Assembly (NCBI RefSeq): GCF_015356785.1
Contig: NZ_JAAEJV010000011.1
Span: forward strand, 1 to 47,638
Source: Candidatus Neptunochlamydia vexilliferae
GTDB taxonomy: Bacteria; Chlamydiota; Chlamydiia; Chlamydiales; Simkaniaceae
Direction: 5' to 3'
DNA length: 47,638 nt
The notes under the pieces were generated by a model. The model was not told where the DNA came from. It saw nothing but the letters and a program-made list of their open reading frames with translations, and did not search any database. This document shows, piece by piece, positions 24,915 to 33,364 of the stretch (positions are counted from its first letter, which is position 1; every line of letters starts with the position of its first letter). Made by a program: the position numbers and the translations under genes.

Positions 24915-25328
24915 TCCTTTAGATGGGGGAGGAAGCGTCGCTCCTCTTTTTGTTTAATGTTTTTCTTGTATTGTGTTACATTAAGGCTTGCTCTACGAAA
25001 GTCTGCTATATTCCAGTAATGGAATAGTTGTGTAATAGGAGATGCAATTCTGTCTCTCGTATCGTCGTCCACTAAGCGTGGTAAGTGTGCTCCCACTGAT
25101 GTCAACAGACGAAACAGCCTTAGGGAATAGAGCAAAAACCCTAATTTAAGGCTAAGGTAGCAGCAATGATTGAATCTCGGTTCGTCCATATGGTTCTCTC
25201 GCTAGTTACAAGCTTCTTTGTTTAGAAAGGGGTAGTTGATTCCCCACTCCTAATCTCTATATAGAGGGAAGGGCTATTGAAATAAAGCCCTTCCCAAGAT
25301 ATATCAATAATAAACGAAGGACATCTCT
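24915..25328. other. Divergent intergenic region with several hairpins
   Basis: No gene is supportable here. A 99-codon minus-strand frame exists (24890-25189), but has no good start context. Structure is notable: GAGGA/TCCTC hairpin at about 24928 followed by TTTTT; CCAC/GTGG and AGTG/CACT stems at ~25070-25105; GCCTTAGGG with CCCTAA and AAGGC at ~25116-25155; GGGG/CCCC at ~25230-25246; and a perfect 10-bp stem GGGAAGGGCT/AGCCCTTCCC at 25266-25295 just upstream of the AsmA-like gene. A structured leader, an unrecognised small RNA or an old insertion remnant are all possible. I see no tmRNA, RNase P or SRP signature. Confidence 0.4.
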
Positions 25329-27821
25329 TTGAGCCGAGCAAAAAAAGTCATCCTTTTTTCCTTGGCGACTCCTGCTGTTGCATTTGCAGTGTGTTTCGCC
25401 TTTTTGCCCACAATCCTTTCCTCAAATTTTGGGAAAAACCTCATCACCAGCAGAAATCTTTCGATCGGAGAGCTTTCCCTAAGCTGGGCAGAAGGGCAAA
25501 GTCTGAAAAACCTCCGCTACAAAGAGACAGGGCTTAAAGTGTCGATTCCTTCGATAGAAAGCGAGTGCTCTTTTTGGAATCTTCTCTTCCGCAGTGGCTC
25601 TATCGGAAAAACAACTATTACAAACCCCGTTATTCAGGTCGATCCTGAAAAAACCTACGCTGAAAAAAAAGGAGCTGGCTGGTCCAATTTTAGCGGAGAG
25701 CTCATCGTTAAAAATGGGCGGGCCATTGCTAGAAATGTAATGATCGAGGGGATCAAAATCGACTTTAAAAAAGGGGAAACCTTCTCCTTTTTTGCAGAGG
25801 GGCAAACAGCAGATGGGAGCTTTTCTCTTCGGGGAAACGAAGCGTTTGAGGGGCAAGGGACGATTAACCGCCTTCCTCTAAAAGGGGTCGATGAGCTTGT
25901 TGCTGCTTTTTATCCCGAAGGGCGCGGCCTTTTGCTGAAAGTTTTTGGAAATACCCTCGATGCCAACTTTACATCGAAGAAGCAGGGAGCGGGTTTGGAC
26001 CTAACCCTCGCGCTCAACTCCCCTCTTTTGCAAACACGTTTAGAGGCCAATTACACCGAGGATATGTTAAAATTAATAAAACCGATGAGCTTGACCTGGA
26101 CCCCTGGTCTCCAGCTCTACCTTGCCTCAGCCTCTTTAAATCCAGAAGAGTTCCAGATGCTGACGAGCAGAGGAAACTTTTCCTTCCAGCAGGTCAAGGG
26201 AGACTTTTCAATCGGCGACAGGATGGGAAACCTCCTTCTAAAGTTCCCCAACCAAAAGCCCATTACCTTTCAAGATATTGCCTTTGACCTTAACTTGAAA
26301 AAAGGACACCTTTCCCTTGAAGGGGAAACAACCCCTTCTGGAAAAGTGGCGCTTGAGGTCGGAAAAGAAACGGTTAAAGTCACCTTGAAAGACTTTTCAT
26401 CCCAAGTGGCCGATCCCTTTTTGAAAACGCGTGGGCAACTCCCCAATATGATTGGACCGACTTTGGACTTAGCCTATGCAAAAAAAGGGAAAAACATCGA
26501 CCTAAAGGTAGATAGTGATGGCCTCTTTTTCACGGGAGCTTTTGTCCAAAACAAGGCCCTCCGCCTCAGACGCCCTTTAAAAGGAAGTTGGAAGGTGAGT
26601 GAAACCTCCTACGATGCCCTCCGCCGCTGGAGAGACCCTAACGTTACCCCATCTCCTTTTAAAATTATTGGGACAGGAGAGCTAAAAATTGAGCTCACCT
26701 CTCTCCTTCTTCCTCCCGACCGTTCCAAAGCTACCTTTGATGCCCAACTGCAGCTGAATAAGCTCAAGCTCAATCACGCAGAGCTCAGAAGATTCGACTT
26801 TAAAGTGACAAAGGAAGAGGAAATAGAGTTCCAGTTCGATGGGAATGTCGCTATTGATGGGGCTCGAAAAAATGGAGAAGTCTCAGGGAAGGGGCAGTTT
26901 AGCGGAGAGCTAGGCAACGGCAACGTGACCACCTCGATCGAAGCAGAGATCTCCCATCTTCCTTCAATCTTCATCGATATTCTCCAACCCTCTGAATATC
27001 CCCCTTCTGCTTTCCTCGGTGACCTTATCGATGCCACCTTTAATGCCGAGATCGCGCAAGGGCGGGGAACGGTCAACATGGAGCTCAACGCTTCTGCTTG
27101 CCGCGCCTCTTTTGCCGGAAGGGTCTCGAATGGAGTCCTCACCCTTGCAAAGCCCCTCCAAGCCTTGTTTACGATTACCCCTCAGCTCAATGCTGTCTTG
27201 GACAAAAGTGCCAAGCTCGTTGTGGTCGCGATGGAAAAGCCGATCTCCCTCTACATCGATCCGAAGGGGTTTAGTGTTCCCCTAAAAGATCTCCATATTC
27301 GTAGCATGAGCTTACAATATGGGCAGCTCGACATGGGACAAATCATCTGCCAAAATAGTGGGAGCGCCTCCGAGATCAGCGGGATCTTTAAGATGGCTGA
27401 CTCTTCGACTGTTTCGATCTGGTTTGCCCCTGCAGAGTTTAATATGAGCCGGGGAAATGTCACTATCGACCGGACAGAGATTCTCTATGACCGCCGCTAT
27501 GAAGTGTGTCTCTGGGGCCACGTCTTCTTCCCCCGCCGCTATGTTGATATGACCTTGGGGATCACCGCCCCCGCCCTACGCTCCTTTGGCATTTCAGGAA
27601 TCAACAACTCTTATGTTCTTAAGGTGCCTGTAAACGGCCCCTTTGGGAATGTGGAGGTCGATACCGGCGCTGCAACCGCTAAGATCGCCTTTCTCGTTGC
27701 CCGGAAGCACATCGCCCCAAGGGCAGGCGTCTTTGGTCAGGTTCTTGGGACTATCGGCGACCTCGCCGATAATCAGTCAGACGTTCCCCCTCCTAAGCCT
27801 CCCTTCCCTTGGCAAAAATAG
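25329..27821 (+). CDS. AsmA/TamB-like large periplasmic-facing protein
   Basis: 830 residues. N-terminal membrane anchor at 6-28 (VILFSLATPAVAFAVCFAFL), then a long beta-rich, repetitive body with alternating hydrophobic residues and many short GxxL/F turns, as in AsmA, YhdP and TamB proteins that bridge inner and outer membranes and carry lipids. The C-terminal ~150 residues (PLKDLHIRSMSLQYG to GITAPALRSFGISG) look like the terminal AsmA-like repeat. It ends in a proline-rich tail. Assignment is by overall pattern, not a hard motif. The start is TTG at 25329 with AAGGA 8 bases upstream; no ATG nearby fits. Confidence 0.65.
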   Translation: MSRAKKVILFSLATPAVAFAVCFAFLPTILSSNFGKNLITSRNLSIGELSLSWAEGQSLKNLRYKETGLKVSIPSIESECSFWNLLFRSGSIGKTTITNPVIQVDPEKTYAEKKGAGWSNFSGELIVKNGRAIARNVMIEGIKIDFKKGETFSFFAEGQTADGSFSLRGNEAFEGQGTINRLPLKGVDELVAAFYPEGRGLLLKVFGNTLDANFTSKKQGAGLDLTLALNSPLLQTRLEANYTEDMLKLIKPMSLTWTPGLQLYLASASLNPEEFQMLTSRGNFSFQQVKGDFSIGDRMGNLLLKFPNQKPITFQDIAFDLNLKKGHLSLEGETTPSGKVALEVGKETVKVTLKDFSSQVADPFLKTRGQLPNMIGPTLDLAYAKKGKNIDLKVDSDGLFFTGAFVQNKALRLRRPLKGSWKVSETSYDALRRWRDPNVTPSPFKIIGTGELKIELTSLLLPPDRSKATFDAQLQLNKLKLNHAELRRFDFKVTKEEEIEFQFDGNVAIDGARKNGEVSGKGQFSGELGNGNVTTSIEAEISHLPSIFIDILQPSEYPPSAFLGDLIDATFNAEIAQGRGTVNMELNASACRASFAGRVSNGVLTLAKPLQALFTITPQLNAVLDKSAKLVVVAMEKPISLYIDPKGFSVPLKDLHIRSMSLQYGQLDMGQIICQNSGSASEISGIFKMADSSTVSIWFAPAEFNMSRGNVTIDRTEILYDRRYEVCLWGHVFFPRRYVDMTLGITAPALRSFGISGINNSYVLKVPVNGPFGNVEVDTGAATAKIAFLVARKHIAPRAGVFGQVLGTIGDLADNQSDVPPPKPPFPWQK

Positions 27822-27858
27822 TCTGTCATTTTGCCATTGATATTGGCATTTTTCACTG

Positions 27859-28319
27859 AAATTTGGGCATGGTTCAAAATACAGCATGCTGAGGTAACAC
27901 TTCACGACGTAGCTTTTCTTCGCCTTCGGCTCCGAAGCTGTGTCGGTTCAGTGGATTTTTTTTGTTAAGCTGAAAGTCGAGCAAAGCGAATATGGTAAGT
28001 GGCTAAAAACCTGGAAAAAAAGAGGCTTGTTCCTTGGTGAAAGATGTGCAAGGTTTTCTAGGAAAGAACCTTTCCAGCGAACTGACATGGCTTCGGAGCC
28101 GAAGGCGAAGAAAAGCCATGCGGTGAGCTGTCCGCGGCTTCAAAATGGCTCTGCAAAATCGCCCCGCACGAGGGGTGGAACAGTGCTTTGCACGGCCCCC
28201 CGAGGAGGGTCGATTTGGCTTGCCAGATTGAAGCTCAAGGGGGCAGCAGGGGGCTTGCCCCCGACGCAGCTTTCATGAGACCAAAGATTGTTACCCTATT
28301 TTGAACCATGCCGAAATTT
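27859..28319. repeat. ~460-bp dispersed repeat element, complete copy
   Basis: Terminal inverted repeats: AAATTTGGGCATGGTTCAAA (27859 onward) and, reversed, AAATTTCGGCATGGTTCAAA (ending 28319), 1 mismatch in 23. Inside is a second inverted pair around CTTCGCCTTCGGCTCCGAAG (~27918 and, reversed, ~28091), about 150 bp apart, able to form a long hairpin. A near-identical copy from 27897 on is at 40943-41391. Short ORFs inside are not conserved between copies, so it is a non-autonomous element. It fills the gap between the AsmA-like gene and the aldolase gene. Confidence 0.8.
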
Positions 28320-28341
28320 GCCAAAACCGTTGGCAAATTTC
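28313..28341. terminator. Perfect 12-bp palindrome, possible factor-dependent terminator
   Basis: GAAATTTGCCAA, a 5-base loop, TTGGCAAATTTC. It follows the aldolase stop by 28 bp and overlaps the end of the repeat element. There is no T-run on either strand, so an intrinsic terminator is doubtful. The left edge of the element has a related GCCA/TGGC hairpin at about 27834-27848. Confidence 0.35.
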
Positions 28342-28368
28342 ATCTACTTGAGTCACGTATAAGATCCC

Positions 28369-29424
28369 TTAGGCAACAGTCACGTCTTTGCAGAGGTAGA
28401 CGTCTTGGATGGCATGGAGGAGCTCGATCCCTTCGCGCATGGGACGCTGGAAGGCTTTACGGCCTGAGATAAGTCCCATTCCTCCTGCTCGCTTGTTAAC
28501 GACCGCGGTTTCGACAGCAGCAGCTAGGTCATTTTCTCCAGAGGCGCCCCCAGAGTTAATCAGCCCCATCCGCCCCATGTAGTTGTTGATCACCTGGTAA
28601 CGGGTCAGCGCTATGGGGTGATCTTCAGAGAGCTCGGTGTACATCTTCTCCGTCTGCTTGCCAAACTTGATCGCTTTAAACCCTCCGTTGCAGGTGGGCG
28701 CTTTTTGTTTGATGATATCGGCTTGAATGGTCACACCCAGATGGTTCGCCTGACCGGTCAGGTCGGCTGCGGTGTGGTAGTCCTCTTTATCGGTCTTAAA
28801 GGCAGAGTTACGGAGATAACACCAAAGAATCGTCACCATCCCGAGCTCATGGGCCTGCTCGAAAGCCTGCGCCACCTCGACGATCTGCCGGTCACTTTCA
28901 GGCGAACCAAAGTAGATGGTCGCTCCAACGGCGCGGCATCCCATTTCATAGGCCTGGTGGATCGAGGCAAAGGGAATCTGATCATAGGTATTGGGGTAGG
29001 AAAGGAGCTCGTTATGGTTAAATTTCAGGACAAAGGGAATTTTGTGGGCATATTTGCGCGCCACAGAACCAAGGACTCCCAGGGTCGTTGCCACAGCGTT
29101 ACACCCCCCTTCGATCGCCAGCTTGACGATGTTTTCGGGATCAAAATAGTCGGGGTTTGGGGTAAAAGAAGCTCCAGCAGTATGCTCAATCCCCTGGTCA
29201 ACAGGGAGAATTGAGAGATAGCCGGTATTTGCTAAGCGGCCATGCCCTAAGATTGCCTCCAGATTCTGAAGAACTCGGATAGAACGGTCGGTAGGGGCAA
29301 AGATCCGGTCGACCCAGTCGGGTCCTGGAAGGTGGAGCCTCCCCTTATCAACGGTCTGACACTTATAACCAAGAAGGGATCTTGCTTTATCTCCAAGTAG
29401 TTTTTCAATCTTCGAAATCGACAT
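28369..29424 (-). CDS. fbaB: Class I fructose-bisphosphate aldolase (DhnA/FbaB type)
   Basis: 351 residues. Cleaves fructose 1,6-bisphosphate in glycolysis and gluconeogenesis through a Schiff base, without metal; this archaeal-type enzyme is the aldolase of chlamydiae. Family motifs: [18 protein letters not shown] near residue 70, [18 protein letters not shown], and the glycine-rich phosphate-binding end [12 protein letters not shown] and [15 protein letters not shown]. The ATG at 29424 is chosen because GGAGAG lies 6 bases upstream and a promoter at 29452-29480 lies outside; the frame opens 22 codons earlier but there overlaps that promoter. Confidence 0.92.
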   Translation of the reverse strand: MSISKIEKLLGDKARSLLGYKCQTVDKGRLHLPGPDWVDRIFAPTDRSIRVLQNLEAILGHGRLANTGYLSILPVDQGIEHTAGASFTPNPDYFDPENIVKLAIEGGCNAVATTLGVLGSVARKYAHKIPFVLKFNHNELLSYPNTYDQIPFASIHQAYEMGCRAVGATIYFGSPESDRQIVEVAQAFEQAHELGMVTILWCYLRNSAFKTDKEDYHTAADLTGQANHLGVTIQADIIKQKAPTCNGGFKAIKFGKQTEKMYTELSEDHPIALTRYQVINNYMGRMGLINSGGASGENDLAAAVETAVVNKRAGGMGLISGRKAFQRPMREGIELLHAIQDVYLCKDVTVA

Positions 29425-29451
29425 AGGGCTCTCCAAAATTTGCTTGTTTCT

Positions 29452-29480
29452 ATTATGAAATACTAGAGGAAATTTTGCAA
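29452..29480 (-). promoter_or_regulatory. Promoter of the aldolase gene
   Basis: On the minus strand: TTGCAA (29475-29480), 17-bp spacer, CATAAT (29452-29457). The predicted transcript starts near 29445, about 20 bases before the ATG at 29424. It lies back to back with the opp promoter. Confidence 0.55.
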
Positions 29481-29483
29481 CTT

Positions 29484-29512
29484 TTGACAAAATTTCTAAG
29501 GAGGTTTAAATT
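29484..29512 (+). promoter_or_regulatory. Promoter of the opp operon, with an embedded AAGGAGG
   Basis: TTGACA (29484-29489), perfect consensus, then 17 bp and TAAATT (29507-29512, 4/6). A perfect Shine-Dalgarno AAGGAGG (29498-29504) lies inside the spacer, 17 bases from the oppB ATG at 29522. If this promoter is used, the mRNA starts within a few bases of the ATG and does not carry that site. If transcription starts farther upstream, an in-frame ATT at 29510 would be at the ideal distance. Confidence 0.45.
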
Positions 29513-29521
29513 ATAGGCGAA

Positions 29522-30463
29522 ATGAATTATCAATACCTTGTTAGAAAACTGTTGCTACTCGTTGTCTCTTTATTTCTTGTGGCAACGATTACCTTTTTCC
29601 TGATGCAAGCCGCTCCAGGCGACCCTTTCATGCAGGAGCAGGCGGTCCCCGAGGAGATCATGAAAAGCATGTATGCTCACTATGGCCTGGATCAACCTTG
29701 GTATGTTCAATATTTGAAGTATCTAAAGGGACTGATAACATGGGATTTAGGCCCCTCCTTTAAGTATGAAGGGCGGACGGTCAACGATATTATCCGTGAA
29801 GGATTCCCCGTCTCTTTAATACTTGGCATTCAAGCGATTGCCATCTCTTTGTTTTCGGGAGTTATTTTAGGGACGATCGCTGCTGTCAAACGGTCTCGCT
29901 GGCAAGATTTTATGGCGATGGTCATTGCCGTCATCGGCATTTCGGTTCCCAACTTCATCATGGCAACCTTCCTCCAATACATTTTTGCGATGAAATTCGA
30001 CCTGTTCCCCGTCGCCAGATGGGGCAGCCTCGCCCACTCGATCCTCCCCGCTTTTTCTCTAGCGGCTCTCCCCACCGCTTTTATTGCAAGGCTGACCCGG
30101 ACCAACGTGGTGGAGGTCTTGGAGCAAGACTATATCCAAACGGCCCGCTCTAAAGGGCTCTGCACACGAAAAGTGGTCACCAAACATGTCCTGAAAAATA
30201 GCCTCCTCCCTGTCATCACCTACCTGGCTCCCTTGTGTAGCACCATCTTAACGGGAAGCTTTATCGTTGAAAAGATTTTTGGCATTCCGGGGCTCGGAGG
30301 CTGGTTTGTGACCAGCATTACCAACAGAGACTACACCGTCATCATGGGGGTAACCGTCTTTTATAGCGCCCTTTTGATGCTCTGCATTTTAGTTGTCGAT
30401 ATCCTCTACACCTTCCTCGATCCTCGCATTAAATTTACAAAACCTAAACTGGCGGCCGAATGA
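29522..30463 (+). CDS. oppB: Oligopeptide ABC transporter permease OppB
   Basis: 313 residues, six membrane segments, inner membrane. With OppC it forms the pore of a peptide importer driven by OppD/OppF. N-terminal RKLLLLVVSLFLVATITFFLMQAAPGDPF and the permease EAA-type loop near residue 190-215 (DYIQTARSKGLCTRKVVTKHVLKNSLLPVITY) are characteristic. First gene of a tight four-gene operon; its stop overlaps the oppC start by 4 bp. No gene for a substrate-binding OppA is next to it. Confidence 0.93.
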   Translation: MNYQYLVRKLLLLVVSLFLVATITFFLMQAAPGDPFMQEQAVPEEIMKSMYAHYGLDQPWYVQYLKYLKGLITWDLGPSFKYEGRTVNDIIREGFPVSLILGIQAIAISLFSGVILGTIAAVKRSRWQDFMAMVIAVIGISVPNFIMATFLQYIFAMKFDLFPVARWGSLAHSILPAFSLAALPTAFIARLTRTNVVEVLEQDYIQTARSKGLCTRKVVTKHVLKNSLLPVITYLAPLCSTILTGSFIVEKIFGIPGLGGWFVTSITNRDYTVIMGVTVFYSALLMLCILVVDILYTFLDPRIKFTKPKLAAE

Positions 30464-31365
30464 AAGAAAGTGACACATTGATCTCCCCTTCTCTTCCTAT
30501 GGCAGATGCGATTCCTGAAAAGGGTATCTCTTACTGGAAAGATGCTTGGATCCGCCTCCGCGCTAACCGGGCGGCTATTTTTGGTTTGGTCGTCTTAACC
30601 ACCCTCCTTTTGGCAGCCATTATTGTCCCTTTCTTCACCAGCCATACCTATTATGAAACCCACCTTCAGCTAAAAAATAAGGCCCCTTGCTCCAAGTTTT
30701 GGTTTGGAACCGATGAGCTCGGCCGGGACCTTTTCACCCGGATTTGGTGGGGAGCTCGCATCTCCCTCTTCATGGGAATTTCAGCTGCGGTGATCGACAT
30801 GGCAATCGGTGTTTTCTATGGCGCTTTTGCAGGAATGGCAGGGGGAAAGACCGAAGAATTTATGATGCGGGTGACCGATATCCTCTACTCCCTTCCCCAC
30901 CTTTTGATCGTCATCCTTCTCATGGTAATCATGAAACCGGGGGTTCTCACCATTATTATTGCCTTAACGATTACAGGATGGATCAATATGGCCCGGATCG
31001 TCCGCGCCCAAATTTTGCAGATTAAGCAAAATGATTTTGTGATCGCCGCTCACATGTTAGGAGCGGGGCGTTGGCGGGTCCTCTTCCGCCACCTTATCCC
31101 CAACGCCCTTGGATCGATCATCACCACGATGACCCTCACCATTCCTGCCGCTATTTTTATGGAGGCTTTTTTAAGCTTTTTGGGGCTTGGCGTTCAGGCC
31201 CCCATTGCGAGCTGGGGAACGATGGCAAGCGATGGCCTCTCAGCCCTTCGCTACTACCCCTGGCGCCTCTTTTTTCCCGCTGGCTTTATTAGCATCACGA
31301 TGCTTTCTCTCAACCTTTTGGGAGATGGGGTGCGTGACGCGTTTGACCCGAGGCTCCGCAGATGA
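30460..31365 (+). CDS. oppC: Oligopeptide ABC transporter permease OppC
   Basis: 301 residues. N-terminal OppC_N segment (WKDAWIRLRANRAAIFGLVVL), then FGTDELGRDLFTRIWWGARISL, a strong OppC/DppC signature, and the coupling loop near 190-215 (QNDFVIAAHMLGAGRWRVLFRHLIPN). Six membrane segments. ATGA overlap with oppB before it and with oppD after it, so translation is coupled along the operon. Confidence 0.94.
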   Translation: MKESDTLISPSLPMADAIPEKGISYWKDAWIRLRANRAAIFGLVVLTTLLLAAIIVPFFTSHTYYETHLQLKNKAPCSKFWFGTDELGRDLFTRIWWGARISLFMGISAAVIDMAIGVFYGAFAGMAGGKTEEFMMRVTDILYSLPHLLIVILLMVIMKPGVLTIIIALTITGWINMARIVRAQILQIKQNDFVIAAHMLGAGRWRVLFRHLIPNALGSIITTMTLTIPAAIFMEAFLSFLGLGVQAPIASWGTMASDGLSALRYYPWRLFFPAGFISITMLSLNLLGDGVRDAFDPRLRR

Positions 31366-32363
31366 AAGAGCTATTAGAAGTGGAGAATCTCCACACCTCC
31401 TTTTCTTCCCTTTCTAAGAAAATCGCTGCCGTTCGAGGGGTGAGCTTTAAGCTCAAAGAGGGAGAAACGGTGGGCATTGTGGGAGAGTCGGGATGTGGAA
31501 AGTCGGTCATGGCAAGGAGTCTGACCCGCCTCCTCCCTTCGGTTTCTGCCAAGGTTGAGAAAGGGTCTGTCTTCTATCATGGGGAAAATCTCCTCTTAAA
31601 AAGTGAAAGGGAGCTCCGGAAAGTCCGAGGGAAAGAGATCGGAATGATTTTCCAAGACCCCATGACCTCTTTAAACCCCACGATGCGGATCATTGACCAG
31701 ATCACCGAGGGATATGCCCTCCACCACCCTGAAAAGAGCAAAGAAGAGGTGGCAGCGCGCGCCCTGGCCCTCCTTGAAAAGGTGGGGATCTCCGATGCCC
31801 GCACCCGACTCCGCCAATACCCCCATGAGCTGAGCGGCGGTATGCGGCAACGGGTGATGATCGCCATTGCGATGATCTCCTCCCCTAATATCCTTATTGC
31901 CGATGAACCCACAACCGCCCTTGATGTCACCATCCAAGCACAAATTCTCGATCTTTTAAAAGAGATCCAACAAAAAGAGAAGATGAGCATCCTCCTCATC
32001 ACCCACGACTTTAGCATCATCGCCGGCTTTTGCGACCGAGTGGTGGTGATGTATGCCGGAGAAGTGGTTGAAAGTGCCCCTGTTGATGAGCTTTTTAGCG
32101 CTCCCAAACACCCCTACACCCGCCGCCTCCTCAACTCAATTCCCCGCCTCGACCTCCCTTCAAAAAAGCAGCTCTATTCGATCCATGGATCCCCTCCCGA
32201 CCTCTCCCATAAAATTAAAGGGTGCTCCTTTGCCAAAAGGTGTCCCCATGCGATGCACATTTGCAATGATGGAAAACCCAAAGCGGTTCAGGTGGGGGAG
32301 GAACATACGACCTCTTGCTGGCTTTTTGACCCCCGCATCGAAAGAAAAAGGAGACTCACATGA
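31362..32363 (+). CDS. oppD: Oligopeptide ABC transporter ATP-binding protein OppD
   Basis: 333 residues. Walker A GESGCGKS (~41-48), Q-loop [11 protein letters not shown], signature LSGGMRQR (~155-162), Walker [13 protein letters not shown] and switch His in LLITHD are complete. The C-terminal oligopeptide-transport extension with four cysteines ([15 protein letters not shown] and later C) is present. It powers the importer together with OppF. Start ATGA overlaps the oppC stop. Confidence 0.95.
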   Translation: MKELLEVENLHTSFSSLSKKIAAVRGVSFKLKEGETVGIVGESGCGKSVMARSLTRLLPSVSAKVEKGSVFYHGENLLLKSERELRKVRGKEIGMIFQDPMTSLNPTMRIIDQITEGYALHHPEKSKEEVAARALALLEKVGISDARTRLRQYPHELSGGMRQRVMIAIAMISSPNILIADEPTTALDVTIQAQILDLLKEIQQKEKMSILLITHDFSIIAGFCDRVVVMYAGEVVESAPVDELFSAPKHPYTRRLLNSIPRLDLPSKKQLYSIHGSPPDLSHKIKGCSFAKRCPHAMHICNDGKPKAVQVGEEHTTSCWLFDPRIERKRRLT

Positions 32364-33304
32364 CCCTCCTTGAAGTGAAAAACCTGAAAAAACATTTCCC
32401 CTACAAGGGGAAAGTCCTCCGCGCCGTTGATGGGGTCTCTTTCGCCATCGAAGAGAGGGAAACCCTCGGCCTTGTCGGAGAAAGTGGCTGCGGCAAAACC
32501 GCCCTTGCCCGGGCTCTGATGCGCCTTTACGAACCGACCAGTGGAGATATCCTTTTCCAAGGAGAGAGCATCCTAAACTATAGGGGAAAAGCGATCAAAA
32601 CGCTCCGTCACAATATGCAATACATCTTCCAGGACCCCTTTGCATCTCTCAACCCCCGGATGACAGCTGGGGAGATCATCGCCGAGCCCCTGAATATCCA
32701 CAACGTTCTCAACCCCCGCGATCGAGAACAAAGGGTTCAAGAGCTCCTTCGAATCGTCGGGCTTCGTCCCGAATATATCAGCCGCTTTCCCCATGAGTTT
32801 AGTGGAGGGCAGCGGCAACGGATTGGGATTGCCCGCTCCCTTGCTCTAAACCCCCGCCTCATCGTCTGCGACGAGCCGATTGCCGCCCTCGACGTTTCCA
32901 TCCAAGCCCAAATCGTCAACCTCTTAAAACATCTCCAAGAAGAGATGGGGCTCACCTACCTCTTTATCTCTCACGACCTCGCGATGGTCAAATACCTTTC
33001 AACACGCGTGGCGGTGATGTATCTCGGCCACCTCATGGAGCTGGCCCCGAGCATTGAGCTCTATGAACGACCTCTCCACCCCTATACGCAAGGGCTCCTT
33101 TCTGCCATCCCGATCCCCGACCCGATCATCGAAAAAAAGCGGAGCCGGATCCTCCTCACCGGCGATGTCCCCAGCCCTGTCAACCCTCCCAAGGGGTGCG
33201 TTTTCTGCACCCGCTGCCCCCTTGCTAAAAAGGAGTGCCATGAAAAGCGCCCCCCGCTGCGGGAGGTTGCCCCGGGCCACAAAGTCGCTTGCCACCTTGT
33301 CTAA
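32360..33304 (+). CDS. oppF: Oligopeptide ABC transporter ATP-binding protein OppF
   Basis: 314 residues. Walker A GESGCGKT, signature FSGGQRQR, Walker [13 protein letters not shown], switch His in LFISHD, and a C-terminal cysteine motif [15 protein letters not shown]. Last gene of the operon, overlapping oppD by 4 bp. A 60-bp gap without a clear terminator separates it from the next gene on the same strand. Confidence 0.95.
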   Translation: MTLLEVKNLKKHFPYKGKVLRAVDGVSFAIEERETLGLVGESGCGKTALARALMRLYEPTSGDILFQGESILNYRGKAIKTLRHNMQYIFQDPFASLNPRMTAGEIIAEPLNIHNVLNPRDREQRVQELLRIVGLRPEYISRFPHEFSGGQRQRIGIARSLALNPRLIVCDEPIAALDVSIQAQIVNLLKHLQEEMGLTYLFISHDLAMVKYLSTRVAVMYLGHLMELAPSIELYERPLHPYTQGLLSAIPIPDPIIEKKRSRILLTGDVPSPVNPPKGCVFCTRCPLAKKECHEKRPPLREVAPGHKVACHLV

Positions 33305-33364
33305 AACATTTGCTTTTTATCTGAAAAAACCTTAGAATACCTCCTTTAACCAAGGAATTTTAAA

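Noticed and set aside
24890-25189. 99-codon minus-strand ORF before the cyclase
   Set aside because: No ribosome site, no recognisable domain, region rich in hairpins; better seen as non-coding.
24915-25328. tmRNA, RNase P RNA or SRP RNA in the hairpin-rich gap
   Set aside because: None of the conserved core sequences of these RNAs is present.
27940-28278. 112-codon ORF inside the dispersed element
   Set aside because: The frame is not kept in the second copy at 40943, so it is not under coding selection.
28618-29214. 198-codon plus-strand ORF opposite the aldolase
   Set aside because: Antisense of a well-supported gene.
29425-29490. 22-residue extension of the aldolase
   Set aside because: Contains the promoter; the ATG at 29424 has a Shine-Dalgarno and family-like start.
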